Assembly (NCBI GenBank): GCA_900540625.1
Contig: UQGP01000041.1
Location: 1-20,410, forward strand
Direction: 5' to 3'
Length of the DNA: 20,410 nucleotides
From: an uncultured Porphyromonadaceae bacterium
Lineage (GTDB): Bacteria; Bacteroidota; Bacteroidia; Bacteroidales; Muribaculaceae
The notes beneath the pieces were generated by a model. It saw nothing but the letters and a program-made list of their open reading frames with translations. It ran no database searches and was not told where the DNA came from. This document shows positions 1 through 6,779 of the stretch, one piece after another; the first letter of the stretch is position 1, and each line of letters starts with the position of its first letter. A program made the translations under genes and the position numbers.

Positions 1-122
1 GGCTAGCCCCGTAGTGAGAGGCTAATGTTTTTGCACTTCGTTTAAGAATCTACACTTTTTTGTCCGCCAGTATTGCTCTCGTCGGAAAAATTGCTGATAT
101 ATAGTAATATATAGAAACAACA

Positions 123-149
123 TACGGGCGCGGGGATTCCGCGCCCGTA
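123..149 (-). terminator. GC-rich hairpin, probable terminator of the RT gene
   Basis: Perfect 11-bp arms TACGGGCGCGG (123-133) and CCGCGCCCGTA (139-149) flank a 5-nt loop. Read on the minus strand it lies about 95 nt past the RT stop codon and is followed by the moderately T-rich TGTTGTTTC. The T-tract is poor, so termination is an inference from position and stem strength. It could instead be one domain of a larger structured RNA (see 123-227). Confidence 0.55.
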
Positions 150-151
150 CG

Positions 152-227
152 GGTGTCTTGCCGGAGAGAGGGTGGTGATTGATGTGGTTTGAGTAAAGGC
201 CCTATGCGTCAATCCGGGCAGGACACC
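152..227 (-). other. Long-range inverted repeat just downstream of the RT gene
   Basis: GGTGTCTTGCCGGA (152-165) is nearly the reverse complement of TCCGGGCAGGACACC (213-227), differing by one mismatch and one bulged base, with about 47 nt between the arms. The adjacent hairpin at 123-149 would stack beside it, giving a two-domain fold between the RT stop and its presumed terminator. It could be part of the RT mRNA 3' untranslated region or a separate small RNA. I recognise no known RNA family in it. Confidence 0.45.
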
Positions 228-244
228 GAGGAGATGATGCTATG

Positions 245-2128
245 TCAGAATGTCATAATTACTCGGGGGACGTCTTCGTCAATATCATCGGCTCCGCCGT
301 AATACTTTTCGTCAATATCGTCAATATCGTCGGCTCCGGCAGGATCTTCTTCGTCGGGCGTCTCGGCATCGTAGCTGAAGCGGTGCTTGAACTGCATTAC
401 GGGGGTGTCGTTGTGCAGGACGGCGGCATCGACTACGGCGGTGGCATCGAAGCCTTCGAGATATGCGGGAGCGAGGAAGCTGTTGTTCCATAGGTTGGCA
501 TCAGCGCCGCAGACAAGGTGGCACAGGCCGTTGCCTTTCCCGTCGGCGAAGCTGTAATCGCCCTTGTATTCAGCTTTGACGGCAAGGTTCTGCAGCCAGA
601 TTTTGAGGTAATCGCTGTTTTGCATCGAGCCGAGGCGGTTGAGCACCTTGGTGACAATCTCGTCTTTCGACGCCTGCTCGCCGTTGGTCACCTGTTCGTC
701 GCTGATGGTCGAAACCATTTGGCTGATGACTTTCAAGGCGTAGTGCACGCTGTTGAGGTTCTCGGCGGCAATCTGCGCGGCTACGGCCGACATGGCCATA
801 ATGTCCTCGATGATTGTGCCCAGACGCTCTTGTTGTTTCTTGTCTTCGGTTGACTTTTCCTCATCCGGCTTGGCTTCGACTTCCGGCTTGGCTTCGGCCT
901 TTTCCTCGCAGGACTTAGCATTAGAGTTGTCATTCGACTTCCCCAAAGAGGCGAAAATCTCTTCTATCTCTTTCTTCTCTTCGGGCGTCTTCGGCTCAAG
1001 CGAGATGACCTCCGGTCTGTTCTTCGCCACATTCTCGATATGCTTCTCAAGCCACTTGGAGAGGTCTGACAGTAGCGTCCGTATGCGGCCGCAGTCGGGG
1101 TATTGGCGACCGAATTGGAGGATGAACAGTAGCTGTTTCTGTATGCCGTCAAAGTCGCAGCACTTCTTGTTGTTGTATATCGGGGTGTTGTAGATATACG
1201 CCAGCTTGTCGGGCTTTATCGAGTCGGTGATTATCGAGTCGGAAATGCGGGTTTTGGCGCTATTGAGACGCAGATTGAGGCTTTCGAGCACGTGTTGCAA
1301 CGTGTACGAGATGTTTTCCAACAGGTCTTTGTTGTTTGCGAAGATGCGGTAATCGTCGCGATAGCGCAGAATTTCGTAACCTTCGGTAATACCGTCACGT
1401 TCCAATGCCTCGCGCAGCAGCATGTCCGCGTAACCCAGGACAATCTCGGCAACGATGTCGTACAAGGTGCTGCCTTGCGGCAGTCCGATGTTGCGACCTT
1501 GACGAAGCATGGTCAGGATGCGCACGATGTCCGTCTTGACATCGACTTCGGATGCCGTGCCCTTGCGGCTAAGAGCTTTTTCGACCGTCTGCAATTCGAT
1601 AGTGCCGTAGCAATTGGTGATATCCGTGGCGAACATATAGCGATAGTCCAGCGACAGCTTGACGGCCATCTGTTCGAAGCGATTCCACCAGTTCAGAATG
1701 GTTGTGGCTTTATGGAAATTCTCCTTATCGGCCGGGATGACGGGGATGCCTACGGCTTGAATATGCGGCGTCGAGCCAAAGACCTTGAAGTCGTCAAGTA
1801 TCGCAGCCCAATGCTCCGGAGTGCAAATCTCGCGTGCCAGCAAATAATACAGGAACGGATTGGACAGCGACAGCACGCGCACTGCATAACGGCCGTCCTT
1901 ATTGAGCATAATGTCGTAATTGGCTTCGGCCATATCCTCGGGCGTCACGTCCTTCACGCACTTGTCGATGGGGGTATCGGCAATGTGCTCGCGTGCGAAT
2001 GTCAGTACGGGGTCAAAATTGAGATATTCCGGCATCTCGGTGGTGACATATTGGTCGTTCTGCATCAGGAAGTCAAGGGCTTCGTCTGCACTGAGTTCAA
2101 TCACTTTCTTAGCGTTCTTCGCGTTCAT
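245..2128 (-). CDS. Reverse transcriptase of the UG/Abi (defence-associated) type
   Basis: A predicted RNA-directed DNA polymerase of 627 aa. The start chosen is the ATG at 2128 (protein begins MNAKNAKKVIELSADEA). An ATG at 2191 in the same frame would add 21 residues that overlap the upstream gene and do not look like the conserved N-terminus. Numbering from 2128, motif A is FATDITNCYG (Asp about 169), then RQGRNIGLPQG (about 210-219), and the catalytic box is RYRDDYRIF (YRDD about 256-259), so all catalytic aspartates are present. No maturase, integrase or protease domain follows, and there is no group II intron structure. The roughly 290-residue C-terminus has a lysine/glutamate-rich linker, a helical domain and an acidic repetitive tail. 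The family is related to RTs that act in phage defence. The exact UG group cannot be assigned by eye. It probably shares a transcript with the membrane protein ending 49 nt upstream. Confidence 0.93.
   Translation of the reverse strand: MNAKNAKKVIELSADEALDFLMQNDQYVTTEMPEYLNFDPVLTFAREHIADTPIDKCVKDVTPEDMAEANYDIMLNKDGRYAVRVLSLSNPFLYYLLAREICTPEHWAAILDDFKVFGSTPHIQAVGIPVIPADKENFHKATTILNWWNRFEQMAVKLSLDYRYMFATDITNCYGTIELQTVEKALSRKGTASEVDVKTDIVRILTMLRQGRNIGLPQGSTLYDIVAEIVLGYADMLLREALERDGITEGYEILRYRDDYRIFANNKDLLENISYTLQHVLESLNLRLNSAKTRISDSIITDSIKPDKLAYIYNTPIYNNKKCCDFDGIQKQLLFILQFGRQYPDCGRIRTLLSDLSKWLEKHIENVAKNRPEVISLEPKTPEEKKEIEEIFASLGKSNDNSNAKSCEEKAEAKPEVEAKPDEEKSTEDKKQQERLGTIIEDIMAMSAVAAQIAAENLNSVHYALKVISQMVSTISDEQVTNGEQASKDEIVTKVLNRLGSMQNSDYLKIWLQNLAVKAEYKGDYSFADGKGNGLCHLVCGADANLWNNSFLAPAYLEGFDATAVVDAAVLHNDTPVMQFKHRFSYDAETPDEEDPAGADDIDDIDEKYYGGADDIDEDVPRVIMTF
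276..338 (-). repeat. In-frame 21-bp repeat in the RT C-terminal tail
   Basis: The 21-bp units at 276-296 and 318-338 differ at one base, and an extra partial copy of TCGTCAATATCG lies between them at about 309-320. They encode two GADDIDD/E peptides that make the end of the reverse transcriptase strongly acidic. The in-frame spacing suggests repeat-copy change can lengthen or shorten the tail without a frameshift. Confidence 0.8.
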
Positions 2129-2177
2129 ATTTATGAGTTTTGATTTTTTGTTAATTATGTGGTTAAGGTGTTGCTCG

Positions 2178-2501
2178 TCACTGCAAGTCATCTAAATACT
2201 TTACTTCACACATCGCGCATCCGAGTATAAAAAAGAAGAACAGCGTGTGAAGTACTACCAGCGTCACACCGGCCCTAAAGCATATTCGTCCGGCCTTCTC
2301 ATTGCCGTCCAGCGAAAGGCGCGAGGATGCGAACAATAGCGCTGTCCATATAAACGGCCCTATTATGAATGCATAGATGCACATTGCACCATAAGACACT
2401 CCGCACTCTTGTGCCGCTATTCCGACCGTGGCTATACATAGGTTGCATAAATCGTCAAAGCTGTTTGCGACGTTTTCTATTAATATATCGGCTAAAATCA
2501 T
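2178..2501 (-). CDS. Small two-helix membrane protein upstream of the RT
   Basis: A 107-aa protein that I do not recognise as any named family. Two hydrophobic stretches are visible, at about residues 38-62 (GAMCIYAFIIGPFIWTALLF) and 73-98 (a VVLHTLFFFFILGCAMC core). A short charged connector (LSLDGNEKAGR) separates them, so two membrane helices with a hairpin topology are likely. The first 35 residues are mildly amphipathic and contain several cysteines. It has an ATG start and ends 49 nt before the chosen RT start, or overlaps by 14 nt if the RT begins at 2191. Co-transcription is therefore likely. Small membrane proteins beside defence RTs, CBASS or toxin genes often act as the membrane-damaging or signalling partner. 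That role here is inference from position and topology only. Confidence 0.72.
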   Translation of the reverse strand: MILADILIENVANSFDDLCNLCIATVGIAAQECGVSYGAMCIYAFIIGPFIWTALLFASSRLSLDGNEKAGRICFRAGVTLVVLHTLFFFFILGCAMCEVKYLDDLQ

Positions 2502-2560
2502 AATGGTTGCTTATTTTGATGTTCTGCCTTTATATACCCTTGGTATGCGAAGTGTAAATG

Positions 2561-2578
2561 AATTTTTGAGTAAAAATT
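2561..2578. promoter_or_regulatory. AT-rich inverted repeat upstream of the membrane protein/RT unit
   Basis: AATTTTT-GAGT-AAAAATT is a perfect inverted repeat with 7-bp arms, 60-77 bp upstream of the membrane protein start. GTGTAA (2552-2557) and TTACAC (2577-2582) flank it off-centre. It could be an operator, for example for the neighbouring WYL regulator, or an RNA hairpin. No convincing Bacteroidota -7 element was found nearby on the minus strand. Confidence 0.4.
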
Positions 2579-2614
2579 ACACATCATTCGGATATACATT
2601 TCCGGTGTTTACAA

Positions 2615-2652
2615 GTATCGTACAGATACTCAGCACGGTATACCGTATCGTA
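2615..2652. repeat. Cluster of GTATC/GATAC repeats with a 12-bp palindrome
   Basis: GTATCGTA occurs at 2615-2622 and again at 2645-2652, exactly 30 bp apart. GTATC (2615-2619) and GATAC (2625-2629) form an inverted repeat with a 5-nt spacer. ACGGTATACCGT (2635-2646) is a perfect palindrome. All of this lies between the WYL terminator and the membrane protein gene, where the promoter of the RT unit should be. Regulator binding sites or a structured leader RNA would both explain it. Confidence 0.55.
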
Positions 2653-2680
2653 TTCATCTATAAAGCGGTTCTTGTTAGAC

Positions 2681-2718
2681 AAAAAAACATCGCCACCGGG
2701 ACGGTCCCGATGACGATG
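2681..2718 (-). terminator. Intrinsic terminator after the WYL regulator gene
   Basis: The stem-loop at 2688-2718 has CGGGAC/GTCCCG inner arms and CATCG/CGATG outer arms, separated by a partly paired internal loop. On the minus strand seven T residues (2687 down to 2681) follow it. It lies about 40 nt past the WYL stop codon. This is a textbook Rho-independent terminator. It implies that the membrane protein/RT unit has its own promoter or depends on read-through. Confidence 0.88.
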
Positions 2719-2758
2719 CAAAGTTATGAAGTGGCTGCGAACTCTATGTTCGCATGCT

Positions 2759-3823
2759 TTACAGATCTTTATACCGCGCTACCATCTTGTCGAGTGTTTG
2801 AATAATTTCATCTTGTATTTCCTTGGGGCTAAGCACAATAAGGTCATACTTGAAGGACATAAGCTCGCGGATAAGCTCGTAGTTTTTCTTGCACCTGATG
2901 CTGAAAAACCGCCCGCCGACGAGTGTCGGATAGCGGCGGCGCAACTCGGCATCTCTTTCGCCGCATAGCATCTTCTGCGAGATGTGCATAGGCTTGCTGC
3001 GGATATATTCAGTGGCGATATTATTTGCCCAGAAAACAATATCCAATACCGGATTACGCTTATAGTCCGTCATTCCGATGATGTCGTCGAAACGCTCGCT
3101 CAGGTCGCCGTCGTAGGGCTGATATTGCGCCTCGGGAAGCATTTTCAAGTCCAAGATTCGGTCAAGGGCAAAGGTGTACAGATTGCCTTTGCCGACAATT
3201 GATCCCACAAGAAACCACCGGCAATTGTATTCCTTGAGCAAAATTGGGTTGACGCGAAATGTCCGCTTGTCATCCGGATGGTCAAATTGATAGTGCTTGA
3301 ATTCGACGACAACTTGCTGTGATATAGCCGTGAACAGTACACCGAGTATATTTGAGGCATCCAACGGATTACGCGTAAAGGATATAATTTCGCGGTCATC
3401 ACCGGTGGCATTAAGTCGCCGGCGCAGTCCTTCCAGTTTGTCGAAATTGGGGAGTCCGTCAAACTGTCCTATGACACGCAAAGTATCACGAAGAATCAAC
3501 TTCTCATCAGCGCTCATCTCCTGCTTGAATATCGAAAATCCCTCTTCGCTATATCGTAGGCATCGTTTCTTGACCGTCGTCCGACCATCGCGGCTGACAG
3601 CATCGACAGTATAGCGCTCAATGTCTGCACCGAAAGGTCCTTCCTCCAAGTACTTGATGTCCTTTTCGATGGCACGACGGCTGACGCTGTACCCATCGCC
3701 ATACTCGGCAAGGCGTTCGTTGACGTACTCGGTCATATCGGCAATCGAGTAATCGTGATAGCGGTTGCTCAATAGGTCGTCAAGCAACTTGTATCGGGTC
3801 ATCGCGTTTTTATTGGCTGGCAT
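2759..3823 (-). CDS. WYL-domain transcriptional regulator
   Basis: A DNA-binding regulator of 354 aa. The start is the ATG at 3823 (MPANKNAMTRYKLLDDLL); extension to 3832 would need a TTG codon and is less likely. The N-terminal 60 residues look like a winged helix-turn-helix (YSVSRRAIEKDIKYLE, about 45-60). The middle carries a WYL-type ligand domain at about 145-235, with NCRWFLVG and the TFALDRILDLKML strand; the signature triplet is WFL rather than WYL. The C-terminus fits a WCX-like extension. WYL proteins bind nucleotide or nucleic-acid ligands, and several (BrxR, CapW) repress adjacent phage-defence operons. Its place just upstream of an RT unit fits that pattern. A strong terminator separates the two transcripts, so any control would be by binding in the intergenic repeats rather than by co-expression. 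Confidence 0.9.
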   Translation of the reverse strand: MPANKNAMTRYKLLDDLLSNRYHDYSIADMTEYVNERLAEYGDGYSVSRRAIEKDIKYLEEGPFGADIERYTVDAVSRDGRTTVKKRCLRYSEEGFSIFKQEMSADEKLILRDTLRVIGQFDGLPNFDKLEGLRRRLNATGDDREIISFTRNPLDASNILGVLFTAISQQVVVEFKHYQFDHPDDKRTFRVNPILLKEYNCRWFLVGSIVGKGNLYTFALDRILDLKMLPEAQYQPYDGDLSERFDDIIGMTDYKRNPVLDIVFWANNIATEYIRSKPMHISQKMLCGERDAELRRRYPTLVGGRFFSIRCKKNYELIRELMSFKYDLIVLSPKEIQDEIIQTLDKMVARYKDL

Positions 3824-3847
3824 AGGCGGCAAATATTTGGAAATGTC

Positions 3848-3888
3848 GATGCCCGAGGGAAACGTTACATCGTTCGTCCACGGGCATC
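3848..3888. other. Inverted repeat between glycosidase and WYL genes
   Basis: GATGCCCG (3848-3855) pairs with CGGGCATC (3881-3888), and AACG (3861-3864) with CGTT (3871-3874), a nested hairpin in the 84-bp gap between two minus-strand genes. No T-tract follows on either strand. It may terminate the glycosidase transcript weakly or serve as a regulator site for the WYL gene. Confidence 0.4.
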
Positions 3889-3907
3889 AGTTATATCAGA
3901 TTGGTCT

Positions 3908-6439
3908 TTAGCGAACAATGAGCTTGGCTGTCAGCGGACGCGCCAAAGCATCCGAATATACCGTGACGAGATAGATGCCCGGGGCGAGTGCGGGCGCATA
4001 GACGCCCGCCGTACCGGACGAGAAATCGGCATCGGCCGACAGCGCAATGGCACCGGAGATGGTGGACACACGAACCTTGAACATGCCTACATTCGCACCT
4101 TCAAGTTCTATCGCAATATTGTCGCCCTGTCGGCGGACAACCATTGCGCCGCCATCACGAGCGTCGGTTGTGATGTCGTCCACGGCACCCATACCCGGAT
4201 AATTGGCGGTAATCGAGCGCAAGTCCAGGCGTGCGCCGGTGACGTTTTTCTTGACCATGGTGAAGTACATCTTCTCGAAAGACAGCGGATAACGGGGCGT
4301 CAACATCTCGGTTCCATCGCTTTCCTCAAATTTGAATACATAATCTTGCTGTCCCGAAACTACGGCATTGGTGAGGTTGAAGCGTGTGCCCTCGGCGTCT
4401 ACGAAATCCATCTTGATTTCTTTCACGATATTGTCGCGGTCATTCATCGTAAGCGTCAGGCTATTAGGCAGCGAATACAGTCGTATCGAAGCTCCGGGAT
4501 TGAAAGTCACCAGAGGATTGCGATTGCTCTTGAGATCAAAAGTGAGTGAAACGCCTCGATCCCAGCCCTCGGGGAGGTCGGTGGTAACGGCAGAGAAATT
4601 CTTGATTAGCGTCGACGCATACTTCATCCCGAAGACAGTGCCGTCATCGAAACGCGTGATATCTATATCGCTTTCGGGGATTTCGACAGTCACTTCCACA
4701 TTGACTTCCAAACCATTGTATCTTCCGGTGATAGTTGTCGTGCCATTGGCTTTACCGGTGACGTATCCCTTGTCATCGATTTCGACAACACCCTCGGGCG
4801 ATGCCGTCCACTCGAAAGCCGATGGATCTACATCGATATTGATGCCGCCACAGACGCCGCGCAAGCCCAAAATCTGACGACGATACTTGTCTATAAGCAA
4901 AGTACTTTTGGCGGGCTTCACACCGTCTATTTGAGCCAAAAACACAGGCATCTCGGCCGTCAAGGTCTTGCCGGCGGCGTTGTATGTGGCCACAATCTTG
5001 CCCGAAACGGCATTATCGGACGCATGCAGCACGCCATCGGCATCCACGTAGCCCAGTTCGGCAGGGACACACTCGAAAGAACAATCCTTGGTGACGTCCT
5101 TGGACACGATATCGCCATACGTATTGTAAGCCATTACCCCTAAAGGTGTTGCGCCAAGCATGGGCATACGGCGGCGACGATTGGTGAAACCTATAGACGC
5201 TGCAACGTCATCCTCGGGCGCCGTAGACACAGCCAGCATGGCATCGGCCACAGGACGTATCGACCCGCCGCGCATCGGGTAATTGAGCATCTCGCCGTCC
5301 AGCGAGATGGCGGCGCTGCCACCGCTGTCAAAATTGACCACGTCGTTAGCTCCATGCTCCACGAGGAATGCGGCCATTTCGATGCAGTTTATAGCTTCGC
5401 TTTTGCCCGAACCGGCCTCGTTGACAGCCACATACAGACGATTGCCTTCCTTATTGATGCCGGCCATGGTGCGCGACGACAGCTCGTAAGAGCGGCCGTT
5501 GGGGTAGCCGCTCCCGTTCTCAAAATCGTCATACTCGCCCTTATGCAGCACTCCGTCATGAACTATGCTCACGTAGCCGTGAAATCCCTCCATGATATTC
5601 TCGGGGATGACGCCCCACAGCGGAGCATCAAAAGTCTGGTACACAGTGGCGATATCGCCCACAGCAGCGTTGTCCAGCGCGTGCAGTTTCTCGTTGCGGA
5701 GATACAGCACATACGTGTCCGCACTCGTCTGTATCGGCTCGTCCGAAATCGCCGTCACGCGGCATCGCGTACCCTCAGGACGATTTACAGCCCATTTATC
5801 GATGGGTTGCAAGGCGATATAGCGACCGGCCTCGGTCAGCGTCGAAACATTGAACATATTATACAGCACACAACTGCCCCAGTAAGACACAGCCGCGCGA
5901 TTGAAGAAATCGATATACGCCTTCTCTTCGCCAATCACGACATAAGGGTTGATGCCGGCGCGGAACACCTCGGCATGTTTCTTGTCGTCGAAAGCCAGCG
6001 TCGAGCGGCTGAATTTCGTGTAATTAGGCTGGCCGTTATGGATATTCAGGCCAATGGCAATGCCATCGTCGTACGAAAAGAAATCATGGTTCCAAGCCAC
6101 GCACACATTATGCCCGGGCTTAGACAACTCCGTCTGAAACGTTGGCACCGTCCAGCGCTTCGTATCCGGCACCGCCATACGGCTCGGCGCCTGCTCCACG
6201 CTATTGTACTGATTGGTCAGGTCAACCTCCACAAGCCATATTATCAGCGGCTTGTCATGGTACACCAGCTTAGAATACGTGATACCGGGGCCGACGTTAT
6301 ACATCGCCAGCGTGTCGCACACGCCCCAGTCATACTTCAATTCGGTAGTCTGTGCATCGGCACACACCATAGACGACAGCGCCGTTGCCGCCATCACTGC
6401 GGCCACAATTCCGCCGCCAAAAGATGCCTTTATTCCCAT
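3908..6439 (-). CDS. Secreted phosphodiester glycosidase with Ig-like and sorting-type C-terminal domains
   Basis: An 843-aa exported protein. A signal peptide ends near residue 29 (TALSSMVCADA). Residues about 40-410 match the NAGPA/DUF2233 phosphodiester glycosidase fold: VAWNHDFFSYDDG at 114-126, then NEAGSGKSEAINCIEMAAFL and VVNFDSGGSAAISLDGE, with DSGGS at 371-375. The family includes the enzyme that uncovers mannose 6-phosphate and bacterial proteins acting on phosphodiester-linked sugars; the substrate here is unknown. A bacterial Ig-like (BIG2-type) domain occupies about 535-590 (VDPSAFEWTASPEGVVEIDD and VTGKANGTTTITGRYN). A beta-rich, possibly discoidin-like region spans 600-745. The last 75 residues (VRVSTISGAI, GVYAPALAPGIYLVTVYSD) resemble a Por/T9SS sorting domain. 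It is probably exported to the cell surface or medium. No secretion-system genes are in the window. Confidence 0.88.
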   Translation of the reverse strand: MGIKASFGGGIVAAVMAATALSSMVCADAQTTELKYDWGVCDTLAMYNVGPGITYSKLVYHDKPLIIWLVEVDLTNQYNSVEQAPSRMAVPDTKRWTVPTFQTELSKPGHNVCVAWNHDFFSYDDGIAIGLNIHNGQPNYTKFSRSTLAFDDKKHAEVFRAGINPYVVIGEEKAYIDFFNRAAVSYWGSCVLYNMFNVSTLTEAGRYIALQPIDKWAVNRPEGTRCRVTAISDEPIQTSADTYVLYLRNEKLHALDNAAVGDIATVYQTFDAPLWGVIPENIMEGFHGYVSIVHDGVLHKGEYDDFENGSGYPNGRSYELSSRTMAGINKEGNRLYVAVNEAGSGKSEAINCIEMAAFLVEHGANDVVNFDSGGSAAISLDGEMLNYPMRGGSIRPVADAMLAVSTAPEDDVAASIGFTNRRRRMPMLGATPLGVMAYNTYGDIVSKDVTKDCSFECVPAELGYVDADGVLHASDNAVSGKIVATYNAAGKTLTAEMPVFLAQIDGVKPAKSTLLIDKYRRQILGLRGVCGGINIDVDPSAFEWTASPEGVVEIDDKGYVTGKANGTTTITGRYNGLEVNVEVTVEIPESDIDITRFDDGTVFGMKYASTLIKNFSAVTTDLPEGWDRGVSLTFDLKSNRNPLVTFNPGASIRLYSLPNSLTLTMNDRDNIVKEIKMDFVDAEGTRFNLTNAVVSGQQDYVFKFEESDGTEMLTPRYPLSFEKMYFTMVKKNVTGARLDLRSITANYPGMGAVDDITTDARDGGAMVVRRQGDNIAIELEGANVGMFKVRVSTISGAIALSADADFSSGTAGVYAPALAPGIYLVTVYSDALARPLTAKLIVR

Positions 6440-6543
6440 ATTTTTCGGTTTTTATAAGTCGTTTTTAGGGTTTTATACGTCATTACGATTTCACAAAACG
6501 ATCAGCCCCGGCCATTAGCGCCTGTCGGCTTCCGCTTCTCCTA

Positions 6544-6551
6544 CAAAGGTA
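6544..6551 (-). promoter_or_regulatory. Bacteroidota -7 element for the phosphodiester glycosidase gene
   Basis: Reads TACCTTTG on the minus strand, an exact TAnnTTTG match, about 100 nt upstream of the glycosidase ATG. No clear -33 TTTG was found. The IS3 element starts only about 60 bp further upstream, so sequence beyond the core promoter has been displaced by the insertion. Confidence 0.5.
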
Positions 6552-6662
6552 CTAATTTTCCGCGAATAACCACCACCCCACCCCCAACATTCACCTTTTC
6601 TTAATGCAAACTGTCCGTTCCTGAAATTGGTTGACTCGATTTTGGATATTATCTGAGTTCGG

Positions 6663-6674
6663 TTGACTCTTTTA
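6663..6674 (+). repeat. Subterminal repeat of the IS element, left copy
   Basis: TTGACTCTTTTA occurs here and, in the same orientation, at 8099-8110 near the other end. Its TTGACTC core also lies inside each terminal inverted repeat. These may be extra transposase-binding sites. Confidence 0.6.
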
Positions 6675-6700
6675 CTGAGGAATGTTTACTAACCCTTGCC

Positions 6701-6757
6701 TATCCCTGTGCGGAGTTGATTGAGGGCGTAGCCCGAAGGCAACTCCGCACAGGGATA
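6701..6757 (-). terminator. Very strong hairpin between the transposase stop and the IS end
   Basis: Perfect 18-bp arms TATCCCTGTGCGGAGTTG (6701-6718) and CAACTCCGCACAGGGATA (6740-6757) surround a 21-nt loop that contains its own GGGC/GCCC pair. On the minus strand it lies about 23 nt past the transposase stop. No T-tract follows, so it may act as a barrier to transcripts or as a folding element rather than a classical terminator. Confidence 0.55.
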
Positions 6758-6779
6758 TGGACAAAGTTACAAATAATTT

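Noticed and set aside
1..24. Small TAGCC/GGCTA hairpin with a following T-run at the window edge
   Set aside because: The 5-bp arms with an 11-nt loop are too weak, and no upstream gene is visible to be terminated.
245..2128. Retron or group II intron explanation for the RT
   Set aside because: There is no maturase/HNH domain, no intron domain V-like structure and no msr/msd-like inverted repeats directly upstream. The C-terminus is not of retron type.
1292..2143. Plus-strand open frame (283 codons) opposite the reverse transcriptase
   Set aside because: It is antisense to the RT core and its product has no motif; the RT frame carries the conserved residues.
2428..2805. Plus-strand open frame (125 codons) across the repeat region upstream of the RT unit
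   Set aside because: It crosses the WYL terminator and the palindromes, overlaps two minus-strand genes and has no recognisable features.
5354..6457. Long plus-strand open frame (367 codons) opposite the glycosidase gene
   Set aside because: It lies wholly antisense to a gene with a signal peptide and clear domains, its product is His/Arg-rich without any motif, and such frames are common opposite GC-rich genes.
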